DNA from: Brevibacterium sp. CBA3109
GTDB taxonomy: Bacteria > Actinomycetota > Actinomycetes > Actinomycetales > Brevibacteriaceae
NCBI RefSeq assembly: GCF_040256645.1
Contig: NZ_CP158281.1
Location: 2,914,001 to 2,978,000 of the forward strand
Length of the DNA stretch: 64,000 nt
Direction: 5' to 3'
This document shows, in pieces, positions 32,490 to 42,542 of the stretch (positions are counted from its first letter, which is position 1; each line of letters opens with the position of its first letter). A program made the position numbers and the translations under genes. The notes below the pieces were generated by a model. It did no database searches. It worked only from the letters and a program-made list of their open reading frames with translations, and was not told where the DNA came from.

Positions 32490-33842
32490 GTGACTAGGTA
32501 CCCGAACGTGCACAACCCTCATCGCAGCGCCATCGACCGAGTGGTCGTGACGTACCTAGCTGCGTTGGTCATCGGCACAGGGTTGCTGATGACACCAGCC
32601 GCCACCACGGCCCCCGGCGGAATCTCGCTTCTGTCCGCGCTCTTCACCTCCACCTCGGCGATCAGCGTGACCGGGCTGGAAGTCCTCTCCGTCGGCGGCG
32701 ATTTCACATTCTTCGGCCAGGCCGTGATTCTCGGTCTGATCCAGGCCGGTGGACTCGGAATCCTTCTGCTCACCACCCTGCTGGCCATGCTCGTGGCCGG
32801 CAAGGTCGGGCTTCGCCTCCGGCAGTCGGTCGCGGCCGAGGCGAAGAGCTCCCACATCGGCGGTATCAAACCGATGGTGCTGCGGATCCTGGGTCTCACG
32901 GTGGCCACGGAACTCGCGATCGCCTCGGCGCTGCTGCTGCGTTTCTGGCTCTACTACGGGCAACCTGCGGCCGATGCACTCTGGGATGCGGTCTTCCACG
33001 CCGTCTCCGCCTTCAACAACGCCGGCTTCGGACTGAAGGACGACAGTCTCACGGCCTACGCCACGGACCCCTTCGTGTGCGGACCAATCGCTGTGGGAAT
33101 CATCCTGGGCGGTCTGGGATACCCGGTGCTCATCGAACTCTTCAGGCACTACAGAACTCCTCTGCGATGGTCCATGACCACTCGCGCCGTCTTCGTCGTC
33201 GCGCCTGTTCTGCTCCTCGGCGGCACCGCATTCATCGCCGCCGTTGAGTGGAACAACCCCGGCACACTCGGCCACCTTGATTGGTGGGACAAGCTGCAGA
33301 CCGCTGCGTTCCAATCGACGACGTCACGGACCGCGGGCTTCAACTCCGTCGACATCTCGCAGCTGCATCCCGCGACCTGGTTCGGCATGGACATCCTGAT
33401 GTTCGTCGGCGGTGGTCCAGCGGGGACTGCCGGCGGTGTGAAGATCACGACCGTGATGGTCCTGATGGCGATCACCTGGGCCGAAGTCACCGGCGGACCG
33501 AGAGTAAACCTGTTCGGAGCCCGCGTGGCCGAGTCAGCGCATCGGCAGGCAACGACCGTGATCGTCCTCGCCCTGAGCATGGTTGCCCTGTCCACGTCGC
33601 TGATCATGCTCGACAACCCCGGTCTCGGGCTGGACCGGATACTCTTCGAGGTCATCTCTGCCTTCGCGAACGTGGGCTTGACGACCGGCATCACCTCTGG
33701 GCTGCCCGGACTGAGCCAGGGTGTACTCATACTTGCCATGATCCTCGGGCGCCTCGGCCCCGTGACGGTCGCCTCGGCCCTGGCACTGAGGGCCAGGACC
33801 ATTCGCTACGAGCTGCCCGTCGAACGGCCGCTGATCGGCTGA
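32490..33842 (+). CDS. TrkH/KtrB family potassium transporter subunit
   Basis: A 450-residue potassium channel-like subunit with four repeated pore units: FTSTSAISVTGLEVLS, FHAVSAFNNAGFGLKD, FQSTTSRTAGFNSVD, and FEVISAFANVGLTTGIT, each with the Gly filter position. The length fits KtrB better than TrkH. It is followed by the NAD-binding regulatory subunit, forming a K+ uptake pair. GTG start at 32490; a GTG at 32508 is possible. Confidence 0.9.
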   Translation: MTRYPNVHNPHRSAIDRVVVTYLAALVIGTGLLMTPAATTAPGGISLLSALFTSTSAISVTGLEVLSVGGDFTFFGQAVILGLIQAGGLGILLLTTLLAMLVAGKVGLRLRQSVAAEAKSSHIGGIKPMVLRILGLTVATELAIASALLLRFWLYYGQPAADALWDAVFHAVSAFNNAGFGLKDDSLTAYATDPFVCGPIAVGIILGGLGYPVLIELFRHYRTPLRWSMTTRAVFVVAPVLLLGGTAFIAAVEWNNPGTLGHLDWWDKLQTAAFQSTTSRTAGFNSVDISQLHPATWFGMDILMFVGGGPAGTAGGVKITTVMVLMAITWAEVTGGPRVNLFGARVAESAHRQATTVIVLALSMVALSTSLIMLDNPGLGLDRILFEVISAFANVGLTTGITSGLPGLSQGVLILAMILGRLGPVTVASALALRARTIRYELPVERPLIG

Positions 33843-33929
33843 GCACTGACTCGGCGAGACTGCGCCGCCGCAACCACCCCGGATCTCCACAGCAACGGCA
33901 TCCACGACGCATTGAGGAAGGACACTGAT

Positions 33930-34658
33930 ATGACAACGAAATCCTGGCGAGCGAGGCCAGCCGCGTTCTTCCTGGGCGATCCCGGCCCGCTGGCGCGGCA
34001 TGGTGCAGTCGCTGTCATCGGCCTGGGACGCTTCGGCGGGTCGCTGGCCTCCGAACTCGCTGCACATGGCGTCGACGTCATCGGCATCGATATCGATGAT
34101 GCGGTCGTGGCCCAGTACTCGGAGACGCTGGCCTTCGTGTCGCGGGCTGACTCCACCGACGAGGCGGTTCTGCGACAGCTCGGCATCGAGGAGGTCAGCC
34201 GAGTGGTGATTGCCATCGGCAGCGATCTCGAGGCGAGCATCCTCACCGCCTCGAAGATCCTGAAGATCGGGAACGGACACATCTGGGCCAAGGCGATCAG
34301 CCAGACGCATGCGGAGATACTCGATCAGCTCGGCATTGAGAATGTGATCAGCCCGGAGACCGACATGGGCCGTCGCCTGGCTCATCTGATCCGCGGACAC
34401 ATGTCGGACTTCCTGCCGATCAGTGAGGACTTCGTTCTGGCCCGCACGACTCCGCCGACGCGTATCTCGGACTCGCCTTTGAGCTCCTTCGATCTGCGCG
34501 GCACCTACGGTGTGACAGTCGTGGCGTTTCGGCGTAACGGTGACGGGCACTGGGACATCGCGGATCAGGAGGTGACGCTGTACGCCGATGACGAGATGCT
34601 CATCGCCGGCACACCACGCAATGTCGAGGACTTCAGCGCCATCGACAAGGATGACTGA
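33930..34658 (+). CDS. TrkA/KtrA family potassium uptake regulatory protein
   Basis: A 242-residue RCK protein. The Rossmann motif VAVIGLGRFGGSLASELAAHGVDVIGIDID binds NAD(H) or ATP/ADP. The Asp in AFVSRADSTDE and the TrkA-C domain at the end (LYADDEMLIAGTPRNVEDF) complete the architecture. AGGAAGGA precedes ATG 33930. It gates the KtrB-like channel encoded just upstream. Confidence 0.9.
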   Translation: MTTKSWRARPAAFFLGDPGPLARHGAVAVIGLGRFGGSLASELAAHGVDVIGIDIDDAVVAQYSETLAFVSRADSTDEAVLRQLGIEEVSRVVIAIGSDLEASILTASKILKIGNGHIWAKAISQTHAEILDQLGIENVISPETDMGRRLAHLIRGHMSDFLPISEDFVLARTTPPTRISDSPLSSFDLRGTYGVTVVAFRRNGDGHWDIADQEVTLYADDEMLIAGTPRNVEDFSAIDKDD

Positions 34659-34973
34659 AGACCGCGTCGCCAGATGAGCGCTGGGTCGCCACCGTCCTGT
34701 CGATCTCTTCCATCAGTGCACACAATCCCATAGCCATCTTCCAAGACGCTCTTCTGACAATCCGACTCTGCCGGGGCTCAAGGACGGCCTGGCTGGACAC
34801 CGACATCCTCAGCGATGGTCGTCGCCTCTGACCCCGGTGAACCTCCGCCAGCGCAACATTCCGTGCTCATACGGGTGCGCCGCAGGCGCGGGCCGACACC
34901 TTGTCGTTGTAACGCATGTCGGTCGGCAGGTCAGATCAACGGTGATTTTGCAGCAGGACAACTTACTGCAAAG
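34659..34973. other. 315-bp intergenic region without a gene
   Basis: No convincing frame. TTTGCAG (34947-34953) and CTGCAAA (34966-34972) form an inverted repeat immediately 3' of the Nudix gene and could be part of its transcript end. Confidence 0.4.
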
Positions 34974-35417
34974 TCATCGGGTGAGGAGACCTCGCTCCTC
35001 CATGGCCGGAATGACCTGCAAACGGGTCAGTGGAGCAAACTGACGCTCCGAGGTGTCGGCTGGCATCGGAGCGTAGGGAAACCACCCGGCTTCAGCGATC
35101 TCGGCCTGATGGTTGATGCGTTCGACATTGAGTTCAGCGGGCAGACCCTCATAGCAGAACACCTCGCCGATCACTCGGTGGTCGGCTTCATTGGCCGCAT
35201 CTGCGGCGAAAGTGCCCAACGGCGAGAGCCGATCAGCATCGAGTGTGAGGCCAAGTTCTTCGCTGATCTCCCTGATGATCGTCGCCTCCGCGGTCTCACC
35301 GGTTTCGGGCTTGCCCCCGGGGAGCATGAACGACGTCGTGCCTGCCTTGCGCACCATGAGCAGGAGGGGTTCCTCGGGGTGGCGCAGGACAAGTGCGCTG
35401 ACTCGGATATCGTTCAT
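34974..35417 (-). CDS. Nudix hydrolase
   Basis: A 147-residue Nudix protein. The Nudix box is complete: GGKPETGETAEATIIREISEELG (Gx5Ex7REUXEEXGU), with Mg-binding Glu residues. It hydrolyses a nucleoside diphosphate-X substrate; sanitation of oxidised nucleotides is possible. GAGGAAAGG precedes the ATG. The tag stop is 17 bp upstream, so the two probably form a DNA/nucleotide maintenance unit. Confidence 0.9.
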   Translation of the reverse strand: MNDIRVSALVLRHPEEPLLLMVRKAGTTSFMLPGGKPETGETAEATIIREISEELGLTLDADRLSPLGTFAADAANEADHRVIGEVFCYEGLPAELNVERINHQAEIAEAGWFPYAPMPADTSERQFAPLTRLQVIPAMEERGLLTR

Positions 35418-35434
35418 TCCAGCCTTTCCTCAGG

Positions 35435-36097
35435 TCAGTCGTTCCAGACTCCGGACGTACCTCGGCGATGGGATCCGAGGACGTGGGTATCAACCATACC
35501 GACGGCTTCCATGAGCGCGTACATGGTGGTCGGTCCGACGAACCGGAATCCCTTCTTCTTCAGCGCCTTCGACAGCGCCAGCGATTCAGGAGACTTCGTG
35601 GGCGCCTCGCCGAGCGTGCGCGGGCGCGGAGTCGCCTCCGGTCGGAAGTTCCAGATGAAATCGCCGATTCCGCCCTCTTCGCGCATCGCCAGAGTTGCTC
35701 TCGCGTTGCCGATGCAGGCCTCGATCTTTCCCCGATGACGAATGATTCCGGGATCATCGAGCAGGGATTCGATCTCGGGCTCACCGAATCCGGCGACCGT
35801 TTCGGCGTCGAAGCCTTTGAAGACCTCACGGAAACGCTCGCGCTTCTTCAGAATCGTCAACCACGACAGTCCAGCCTGAAAACCTTCGAGGCTCAGACGC
35901 TCGAACATCCCGGACTCGTCCCGGACGGGCATTCCCCATTCGGTGTCGTAGTAGCTGAGCAGAAGCGGGTCGCCATAGGCCCACGGCGTGCGCGCCAGGC
36001 CATCTTCACCCACGATCGCCCCCTCGCCGAATTTCTCCCCGTCAGTGGCCTTCTCCCCGTCGACGGCCTTGCCTTCATCACCCATTGCCTCTGTCAC
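35435..36097 (-). CDS. tag: DNA-3-methyladenine glycosylase I, zinc ligands replaced
   Basis: A 220-residue Tag-family base-excision enzyme. Core segments are intact: SLEGFQAGLSWLTILKKRERFREVF (catalytic-pocket Glu), DPGIIRHRGKIEACIGNARA, FIWNFRP, and SKALKKKGFRFVGPTTMYALMEAVGMVDTH. Compared with E. coli Tag, the zinc-snap Cys4 is Thr, His17 is Tyr (SYYDTEWG) and Cys179 is Ser; only His175 remains. This variant probably lacks the structural zinc. GTG 36097 with GGGAGAGG upstream is preferred; GTG 36127 would add ten residues. Confidence 0.88.
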   Translation of the reverse strand: MTEAMGDEGKAVDGEKATDGEKFGEGAIVGEDGLARTPWAYGDPLLLSYYDTEWGMPVRDESGMFERLSLEGFQAGLSWLTILKKRERFREVFKGFDAETVAGFGEPEIESLLDDPGIIRHRGKIEACIGNARATLAMREEGGIGDFIWNFRPEATPRPRTLGEAPTKSPESLALSKALKKKGFRFVGPTTMYALMEAVGMVDTHVLGSHRRGTSGVWND

Positions 36098-36177
36098 CTG
36101 CGCCTCTCCCCTGCCTCTGTCATCCACACCGCAACGCTACTCTGCGGCACTGACATCACCGTGTCCGTGCCACTGTG

Positions 36178-36183
36178 TACCCT
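36178..36183 (+). promoter_or_regulatory. putative -10 (TACCCT) of the aspartate-dehydrogenase-like gene
   Basis: TACCCT lies six nt before ATG 36190, without a Shine-Dalgarno. This supports 36190 rather than the in-frame GTG at 36175, which lies upstream of the likely transcription start. Confidence 0.45.
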
Positions 36184-36189
36184 GACCTC

Positions 36190-37074
36190 ATGAGGCCAGT
36201 CGGTGAAGTGCAATCAGTGCTGATGATCGGGTTCGGGGCGATCGGTCGACATGTCGCTCGCCTGTTGCGCCCGGAGATCTCGATTGGTCGGCTGACTATG
36301 ACAGCGCTGGTCCGCGACCTGAGCAAACACACCGAGCACCATGGTCTGGGAGCCGAGCTCATCCAGGTCGACTCCCCCGAGGACTCGCGCTGGTCTGGGC
36401 TCACGGCCGACGTCGTCGTCGAATGTGCAGGGGGTCCGGCTGCCAAGAGCTTTGGACCGGCGGCTGTGGCCGCCGGCATCCCCTTCGTCCTCACGAGCGT
36501 CGGGGCCCTTGCGGATCGGTCGACCCGACGGGCACTCCTGGCAGGCCCAGGTGACCTCCACGTGACGAATGGCGCAATCGGCGGACTGGATGTTCTCGAG
36601 GCTGCGACTCAAGCACAGGCACTCGACGAGGTATCCATCACCACGGCGAAGGCTCCTCGCGGCCTTGTGCAGCCTTGGATGAACGCCGAGGAGATCCGCC
36701 GGCTGAATCAGCTGACTCCGGCTACAGGTCCGCTGACGATCTTCACTGGCACCCCCGCCGAGGCAATCGTGAAGTTCCCCGCCAACGTCAACATCACCGT
36801 GGCGCTCGCGTGGGCGACGCGTGGACTCGGATTCGGTGCGGTCGCAGACGACGAACTCATGGAAGCGGCCCTGCACCGGACAGGCGTCGAGATCCGTGCG
36901 GATCCTCGCCAAGAGGACTCACACCATGAAATCACCGCCACCGGACCGGCCGGTGACTTCGCCTTCTCAATCTCATCGACGCCGAGCCCGGAGAACCCGG
37001 CCACCAGTGGTCTTACCGCCCTATCGGTCGCTCGGACCCTGCGGACATGCATGGCGAGTCTCAGACGAGACTGA
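36190..37074 (+). CDS. aspartate dehydrogenase-like (NadX/DUF108) oxidoreductase
   Basis: A 294-residue protein with N-terminal Rossmann motif MIGFGAIGRHVARLL and the DUF108 catalytic domain (VTNGAIGGLDVLEAA, then TGTPAEAIVKFPANVNITVALAWATRGLG). Enzymes of this family oxidise L-aspartate to iminoaspartate, the first step of NAD synthesis in some bacteria. No nadA/nadC neighbours are present, so a catabolic or other amino-acid role is equally possible. Confidence 0.8.
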   Translation: MRPVGEVQSVLMIGFGAIGRHVARLLRPEISIGRLTMTALVRDLSKHTEHHGLGAELIQVDSPEDSRWSGLTADVVVECAGGPAAKSFGPAAVAAGIPFVLTSVGALADRSTRRALLAGPGDLHVTNGAIGGLDVLEAATQAQALDEVSITTAKAPRGLVQPWMNAEEIRRLNQLTPATGPLTIFTGTPAEAIVKFPANVNITVALAWATRGLGFGAVADDELMEAALHRTGVEIRADPRQEDSHHEITATGPAGDFAFSISSTPSPENPATSGLTALSVARTLRTCMASLRRD

Positions 37075-37195
37075 GCCCGGCACCTGCCCCCAACGGGGAC
37101 AGACGCCGGGCTCAGCATGGCAGACCAGGGACTCTGCGAGGCGAAAGTCAGACGCGAACAGGCATCAGACCACGCCGGCGATCAGTTCGATCTCG

Positions 37196-39265
37196 TCACT
37201 CATCGTTGTGGGCGATGTTCTCCTGCAGCTGCAGGAACTCCACATGGCGACCATACTTGTCGAGGACATCGTCGATGAGCTGCTCCTTCGAATAGCCCAT
37301 GATGTCGTAGCCCTGTCCGGTGCCTCCATCAAGGTAGACCTCCATCCGGTAGTAGTCCTCGGTCCCGCGCGGAACATGCCCACCGAAAGAAGGGACACTG
37401 ACCTTGTGCGGCCAGATCTGGTAGCGGAAGGGGTATTCTCCCTGACCGTCGACCTCGAGCTGGATGAGTTCACCGTCCTGAACGAAGTGTCCCTCCGAGT
37501 CGGTTCGACCGCAACGGGCGGAAACACCGCGTTCGCCCAGCTCTACGGCGACCTCTTCCAGGGTGGGGATGAGGACCTCGCGCTCGAAGTCGCGTGCCTT
37601 GTTTCCACTGGGGAATGAGAGCACACGGCCGAGCTGATGCTGCCATGACTCTTGCCCCGCCTCTGCACGGGAGCGTCGCGCCAATGATGCGGGCAGGCTC
37701 TGATCGACGCTGTCGACTCGGTGCGCTTCGACTCGCAGTGCTTTGTAGAGTCCGATCATGACGAGAATGACGACGAACGCGAATGGCAGACCCATGATGA
37801 CAGTGGCGTTCTGCAATGCCCCGATCCCCCCGACGATGAGCATAGCGATCGTCAGGGCTCCAGTGGCGACAGCCCAGAAGATGCGCAGACCGGCGCGACC
37901 GTCGTCCTGTGGTGTAGGAAGGTGTGAGGACAGATTCGCCATGACCAGCGCAGCCGAGTCTGCCGAGGTGACGTAGAACAACAGCGCGGTGATCGTCGCC
38001 AGCGCTGCCACGACGGTGAAGGCCGGGTAGTTTGCCAGCAGTTCGTAGAAGCCGCCTTCGGGATTGAGCATCGTCGCCTCGCCGAACGCCTTGTCGCCGT
38101 TCCGGATGAGATCCAGCGCGGAGTTCCCGTAGATCGATATCCACATGAAGATGTAGACGAAGGGAATCGTGAGGGTACCGAGGACGAACTGGCGGATCGT
38201 GCGGCCACGCGAGATGCGGGCGAGGAAGAGGCCGACGAACGACGCCCAGGCGATCCACCAGGCCCAGAAGAACAGAGTCCAGTCGGTCATCCATGTTCCG
38301 GTGTCCTCGAAGGCGAATGTCTGGCCGACCATGTTCGGGAACAGACGCACGAAATCGCTGATGTTGAGGACGAAAGCGTTGAGAAGGAACTGGGTGTTGC
38401 CGGCAATGAGCACCCAAATACTCAGCGCGATTGCGAAGAACACATTGAGGATCGATAGGAATTTGATGCCCTTGTCGACGCCGGAAACCGCCGACAGCGT
38501 CGCCACAGCGATTCCGACCAAGACGATGCCGATCTGGGACGTGGGATTGATCGGGAGGCCGAAGATGGAGTTGAGGCCCACGTTGACCATGACCACACCG
38601 ATTCCCAGCGAGGTGGCGACACCGAAGATGGTTCCCAGCAGCGCCGCGAAATCGACCGAGTCACCTAAGGTTCCGTGTACGCGTTTGCCGAAGATCGGAG
38701 CCAGCGCAGAACGGATGGCCAGAGGCATGTTCATCCGATAGGCGAAGTACGCCAGCGCGATTCCCATGAGTGCGTAGAGGCCCCATCCGCTGAGGCCGTA
38801 GTGGAACAGAGTCCACACGGTTGCTTCCCGTGCCGCTTCAACGGTCTCCGGCTGGGTGCTCGGTGGTGCGAGGTACTGGGTGACAGGCTCGGCGACTGCG
38901 AAGAACATGAGATCGGTGCTGATCCCGGCAGCGAAGAGCATCGATGCCCAAGCCAGAAGCCCATACTCGGGCTTTGAGTGTTCGGGGCCCAGTTTCGTCG
39001 ATCCGTACCTCGACGCCGCGAGGTAGATGACGAAGACAAGCACAATGGCAACGAGGAGGACGTAGAACCATCCGAACCAGTCCGAGGTCCAGCCGACGAC
39101 GGCACCGAGCACTCCCTCAGCGTTCTCCGGGGCGAAGAATGCCCAGACCGTGATGGCCAGGGTACCGATCGCTGCAGCGATGAAGACCCGCTTATTCACG
39201 GGCGGCAGCACCTTCTTCACACCGCCACTCGGCTTCTCTGCTTGTCTGTCATCTGTGGCTGTCAT
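37196..39265 (-). CDS. betT: BCCT family choline/betaine transporter, BetT-like
   Basis: A 689-residue BCCT transporter with 12 helices. The signature tryptophan region is seen in WTLFHYGLSGWGLYALMGIALAYFAYRM and in WTLFFWAWWIAWASFVGLFLARISRGRTIRQF. A long hydrophilic C-terminus (about 170 residues, including RDFEREVLIPTLEEVAVEL and FQ/YQIWPHKVSVP-type sequence) matches BetT-type choline carriers, where it senses osmotic strength. GAAGGAG precedes the ATG. No choline oxidase genes are adjacent. Confidence 0.87.
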   Translation of the reverse strand: MTATDDRQAEKPSGGVKKVLPPVNKRVFIAAAIGTLAITVWAFFAPENAEGVLGAVVGWTSDWFGWFYVLLVAIVLVFVIYLAASRYGSTKLGPEHSKPEYGLLAWASMLFAAGISTDLMFFAVAEPVTQYLAPPSTQPETVEAAREATVWTLFHYGLSGWGLYALMGIALAYFAYRMNMPLAIRSALAPIFGKRVHGTLGDSVDFAALLGTIFGVATSLGIGVVMVNVGLNSIFGLPINPTSQIGIVLVGIAVATLSAVSGVDKGIKFLSILNVFFAIALSIWVLIAGNTQFLLNAFVLNISDFVRLFPNMVGQTFAFEDTGTWMTDWTLFFWAWWIAWASFVGLFLARISRGRTIRQFVLGTLTIPFVYIFMWISIYGNSALDLIRNGDKAFGEATMLNPEGGFYELLANYPAFTVVAALATITALLFYVTSADSAALVMANLSSHLPTPQDDGRAGLRIFWAVATGALTIAMLIVGGIGALQNATVIMGLPFAFVVILVMIGLYKALRVEAHRVDSVDQSLPASLARRSRAEAGQESWQHQLGRVLSFPSGNKARDFEREVLIPTLEEVAVELGERGVSARCGRTDSEGHFVQDGELIQLEVDGQGEYPFRYQIWPHKVSVPSFGGHVPRGTEDYYRMEVYLDGGTGQGYDIMGYSKEQLIDDVLDKYGRHVEFLQLQENIAHNDE

Positions 39266-39502
39266 CTGCTCGCTCCTTCGTCGGACGGAATTGCATACTC
39301 CTCAGCTTGTTCGTTCCTGCGCATCGGCCTCTCGGGGTATGACCGATCAGTCTTACCGGTCGAGACCAACCATGGAGGCTACCATACCGTAAGCGTCAGA
39401 GGTCGAATAGAGGCTGAGCAATCGGCGATAGTATCTCGCGAGCCCCTCGAAGCCGTCGAAGACTGCAGAAATCGCTCCTTCGCGGATCGAGGCGGACTGC
39501 CC

Positions 39503-40882
39503 TCATAGACACACAAGCAGCAATGCGGCAGCCATGACCACTCCGGAACCGATGAAGATCACCGAGGTGTAGCCCAGGATGTCACGCATCTTCAGGCCCG
39601 CGATAGCCAGCACCGGCAGCGCCCAGAACGGCTGCAGCATGTTTGTCCACTGATCACCATAGGAGACCGCCATGATCGCGACCGAGGGATCGACGCCCAG
39701 CTGGTTGGCAGCATCGAGCATGATCGGGCCCTGCACTGCGAACTGCCCACCACCCGAGGGGACGAAGAAGTTGACGAGTCCGGCCGAGAGCAGAGCGAGG
39801 ACGCCGAAGGAGGTCGGATTGGCAATCGAGACGAGAGCATCAGAGAACACTGCGATGAGGCCGGTGGTGCTCATGATCCCCAAGATGCCGGCGTACAGAG
39901 GAAACTGCAGCAGGATCTCACCGACGTTGGACGCTGCCGCCTTCGTCAGATGTATGAGCTCGAATGGGTTCTTCACCAGCAGGAAGATCAGCGCCAGGAA
40001 GGACCAGTTGACGATGTCAAGGGTCAAACCCCCGCCTTGGACGAAGTGGATGACGAGGTAGATCACAAGCGCCAGGCCGACGATGAAGGTCAGGATCCGG
40101 GAGGCGTCGATGCGGTCGGCAGGTGTCACGACTTCCTCGTCGATAGCATCTTTCGACTCCGAGGTGATCGACTCGGGAAGTTCGTAGACGGGAGCATCCT
40201 TCTTCGGCGCCAAGAGGAAGAAGATGAGAGCGCAGACGATGATGACGGCGAGGATGGTGAGCAGGTTCCAGGTCGAGAAGATGGTCTCGGTGACAGGGAT
40301 GATCTTTCCGCCCAAGGACTCGGCCAGGAAAGAATCGGGCGTGGCCGCGGTCAGTGGTCCTGAACCGGAGTAGCCCATGTGCCAGACGACGAAACCGGAG
40401 TAGCCGGCTGCGACGAGCAGCGGAAAGTGAACCTTGAGGCCGCGACTGCGGGCCTGCACAGCGATCTCGCGGGCCAGGAGGGCACCGACGACGAGCCCGA
40501 GTCCCCAGGTGATGAGGCTGGCAACCGCTGCGACGACGAACACGAAGACATAGGCGAAGGCCGGGCTGCCGGGGACTCTGGCCAACCAGGACAAGAGCTT
40601 CTGCACCGGCCCCGTGTTGGCAAGGATATGTCCGAGGAGCAGGATGAGGCTCATCTGCGTCATGAATTCGAGGAGCCCAGCCAGTCCCTCACCCCAACCG
40701 GTGACGACGTCGACCGGGCTCGCACCGGTGAGGATGAATGCCAGGACGGCGACGATGAGTGTGAGAACAATGGCGAACGTCAGTGCCGACGGGATCCACT
40801 GTTCGAGGAAACGGTTGATGGGACGCATCAGCCCTTTTGAGGCTGCGGCATTGACCTGGGTCGACGGCTTCTGTGCCGACAT
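39503..40882 (-). CDS. AtoE-type short-chain fatty acid transporter
   Basis: A 459-residue permease of the AtoE/TIGR00366 family. Marks include NRFLEQWIPSALTFAIVLTL, ITWGLGLVVGALLAREIAVQARSRGLKVHFPLLVAAGYSGFVVWHMGYSGSGPL, and NFFVPSGGGQFAVQGPIMLDAANQLGVDPSVAIMAVSYGDQWTNMLQPFWALP. It likely takes up butyrate/acetoacetate-like acids. ATG 40882 has AGGAGG upstream. It shares direction with the SSADH gene, 115 bp away. Confidence 0.88.
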   Translation of the reverse strand: MSAQKPSTQVNAAASKGLMRPINRFLEQWIPSALTFAIVLTLIVAVLAFILTGASPVDVVTGWGEGLAGLLEFMTQMSLILLLGHILANTGPVQKLLSWLARVPGSPAFAYVFVFVVAAVASLITWGLGLVVGALLAREIAVQARSRGLKVHFPLLVAAGYSGFVVWHMGYSGSGPLTAATPDSFLAESLGGKIIPVTETIFSTWNLLTILAVIIVCALIFFLLAPKKDAPVYELPESITSESKDAIDEEVVTPADRIDASRILTFIVGLALVIYLVIHFVQGGGLTLDIVNWSFLALIFLLVKNPFELIHLTKAAASNVGEILLQFPLYAGILGIMSTTGLIAVFSDALVSIANPTSFGVLALLSAGLVNFFVPSGGGQFAVQGPIMLDAANQLGVDPSVAIMAVSYGDQWTNMLQPFWALPVLAIAGLKMRDILGYTSVIFIGSGVVMAAALLLVCL

Positions 40883-40997
40883 GAGATCCTCCTGCTGAGA
40901 AATTGCTGTGTATAGCTTCAGCATACAATCAGGGCGCCGCCCGCTTCTGCGGACAGCGCCCTGAAGGCCAGCGACTGAGTCTTAGCCGGTGAGTGAA

Positions 40998-42377
40998 TCA
41001 GTTCTTCGTGAACACCATCTGCTTGTTGACGAACTCGTCCATCGCCAGTGGTCCCAGTTCACGGCCGACGCCGGAGCGCTTGACGCCGCCGAAGGGCAGG
41101 TACTCACGTGATCCCTCGGGTACATTGAGGAAGACCATGCCGGAGTCGATCTGCGAGCCAACGCGCTCTGCCCGCTCCAGGTCGTTGGAGAAGACAGCAG
41201 CACCGAGACCATACGGGGTGTCATTGGCCAATTCGATGGCTTCTTCTTCGCTGCTGACCTTGTAGACGATGACGGCGGGGCCGAAGAGCTCCTCGTAGTA
41301 ACCGCGCATGCCCTTCTCCACGTCTGCGAGGACGACCGGCTCGACATAGGCACCGCCACCGTCATAACGCTTGCCGCCGGCAAGCAGGGTGGCACCGTCC
41401 TTGACCGTGTCCTGGACCTGCCCGATGAAGCGATCGGCCGCCGCGGTCGAGGACAGCGGAGACAGACGTGAGCCCTCGGCACCTGGCTCTTCTGGCGTGA
41501 ACTTCTTGGCCGCCTCGGTGATCGAGGTCAGGAACTCGTCGTAGACATCGTCCATGACGATCATGCGCTTGGGCGAGTTGCAGGCCTGGCCGGTGTTTCC
41601 CATGCGGGACTTGAAGAAGGTGTCCGCACTCTTGGCCACATCGGGGGTGTCGAGAAGAATGTACGGATCTGATCCACCGAGCTCGAGAACGACCTTCTTG
41701 AGGTTCTTGCCGGCCTCGGCTGCCACTGCCGAGCCCGCCCGTTCTGACCCGGTCAGAGACACTCCGTGATTGCGTGGGTCGGGCAGGATGAGGTCGGCGA
41801 CCTGCTCATTGCTCGCGTAGATGTTGATATAGGCACCTTCGGGCAGCCCTGCCTCGATGAAGATCTCCTCCATGATCTGAGCCGAGCGAGGGCACTGCGG
41901 GGCGTGCTTGAGCAGAATCGTGTTGCCCAGTGCCAGGTTGGGGGCCGCAAAGCGCGCCACCTGGTAGTACGGGAAGTTCCAGGGCATGATGCCCAGCAGT
42001 GATCCGACCGGCTTGCGGCGGATCTTCGCGGTGCCGTCCTCGGGTCCGCGCACGGGCTCGTCGGCCATGAACGCTTCGGCGTTGTCGGCGAAGTAGCGGT
42101 AGATGGCAGAGCTCAGCCCGACCTCACCCTTGCCTTCGGGGACTGCCTTGCCCATCTCCACTTGGATGACCTCTGCCAGCTCCTCTGCTCGCTGAGCGTA
42201 GATCTCGGAGACGCGAGTGAGGATCGCGGCGCGATCGGTCACACTCGTCTGGCCCCATTCGGTGAACGTGGTCGCGGAGCGATCGAGTGCGGCCAGGATC
42301 TCCGAGTCGGTGGCTGTGGCGAATTCTTCGGCCACCTCACCGGTTGCCGGGTTGGTCACGCGATACATGGTTGACAT
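40998..42377 (-). CDS. NAD(P)-dependent succinate-semialdehyde dehydrogenase (aldehyde dehydrogenase family)
   Basis: A 459-residue ALDH. The cofactor loop is GIMPWNFPYYQVARFAAPNL; VVLELGGSDPYILL carries the catalytic Glu; GNTGQACNSPKRMIV carries the nucleophile Cys; EELFGPAVIVYKV and PFGGVKRSGVGRELG are the terminal motifs. The length matches the shorter actinobacterial SSADH group. ATG 42377 (MSTMYRVTNP) is chosen because GAGG lies 8 nt upstream; the 42482 codon adds an atypical tail. Confidence 0.87.
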   Translation of the reverse strand: MSTMYRVTNPATGEVAEEFATATDSEILAALDRSATTFTEWGQTSVTDRAAILTRVSEIYAQRAEELAEVIQVEMGKAVPEGKGEVGLSSAIYRYFADNAEAFMADEPVRGPEDGTAKIRRKPVGSLLGIMPWNFPYYQVARFAAPNLALGNTILLKHAPQCPRSAQIMEEIFIEAGLPEGAYINIYASNEQVADLILPDPRNHGVSLTGSERAGSAVAAEAGKNLKKVVLELGGSDPYILLDTPDVAKSADTFFKSRMGNTGQACNSPKRMIVMDDVYDEFLTSITEAAKKFTPEEPGAEGSRLSPLSSTAAADRFIGQVQDTVKDGATLLAGGKRYDGGGAYVEPVVLADVEKGMRGYYEELFGPAVIVYKVSSEEEAIELANDTPYGLGAAVFSNDLERAERVGSQIDSGMVFLNVPEGSREYLPFGGVKRSGVGRELGPLAMDEFVNKQMVFTKN

Positions 42378-42542
42378 CTCGAGCCTCATTTCTGCTGGGG
42401 TTGTTGACCTCGATCCAGCGACGCGGAGCCGAGAGTCGGGTACCGGTCGACGAATGGATCCATGCCCCACGCTATGACTCAATCACCTCGGCGGCAATTC
42501 CTCGTCCCACCCCTTGAGCACGAGCTCGAGTGTGATCGCTGT

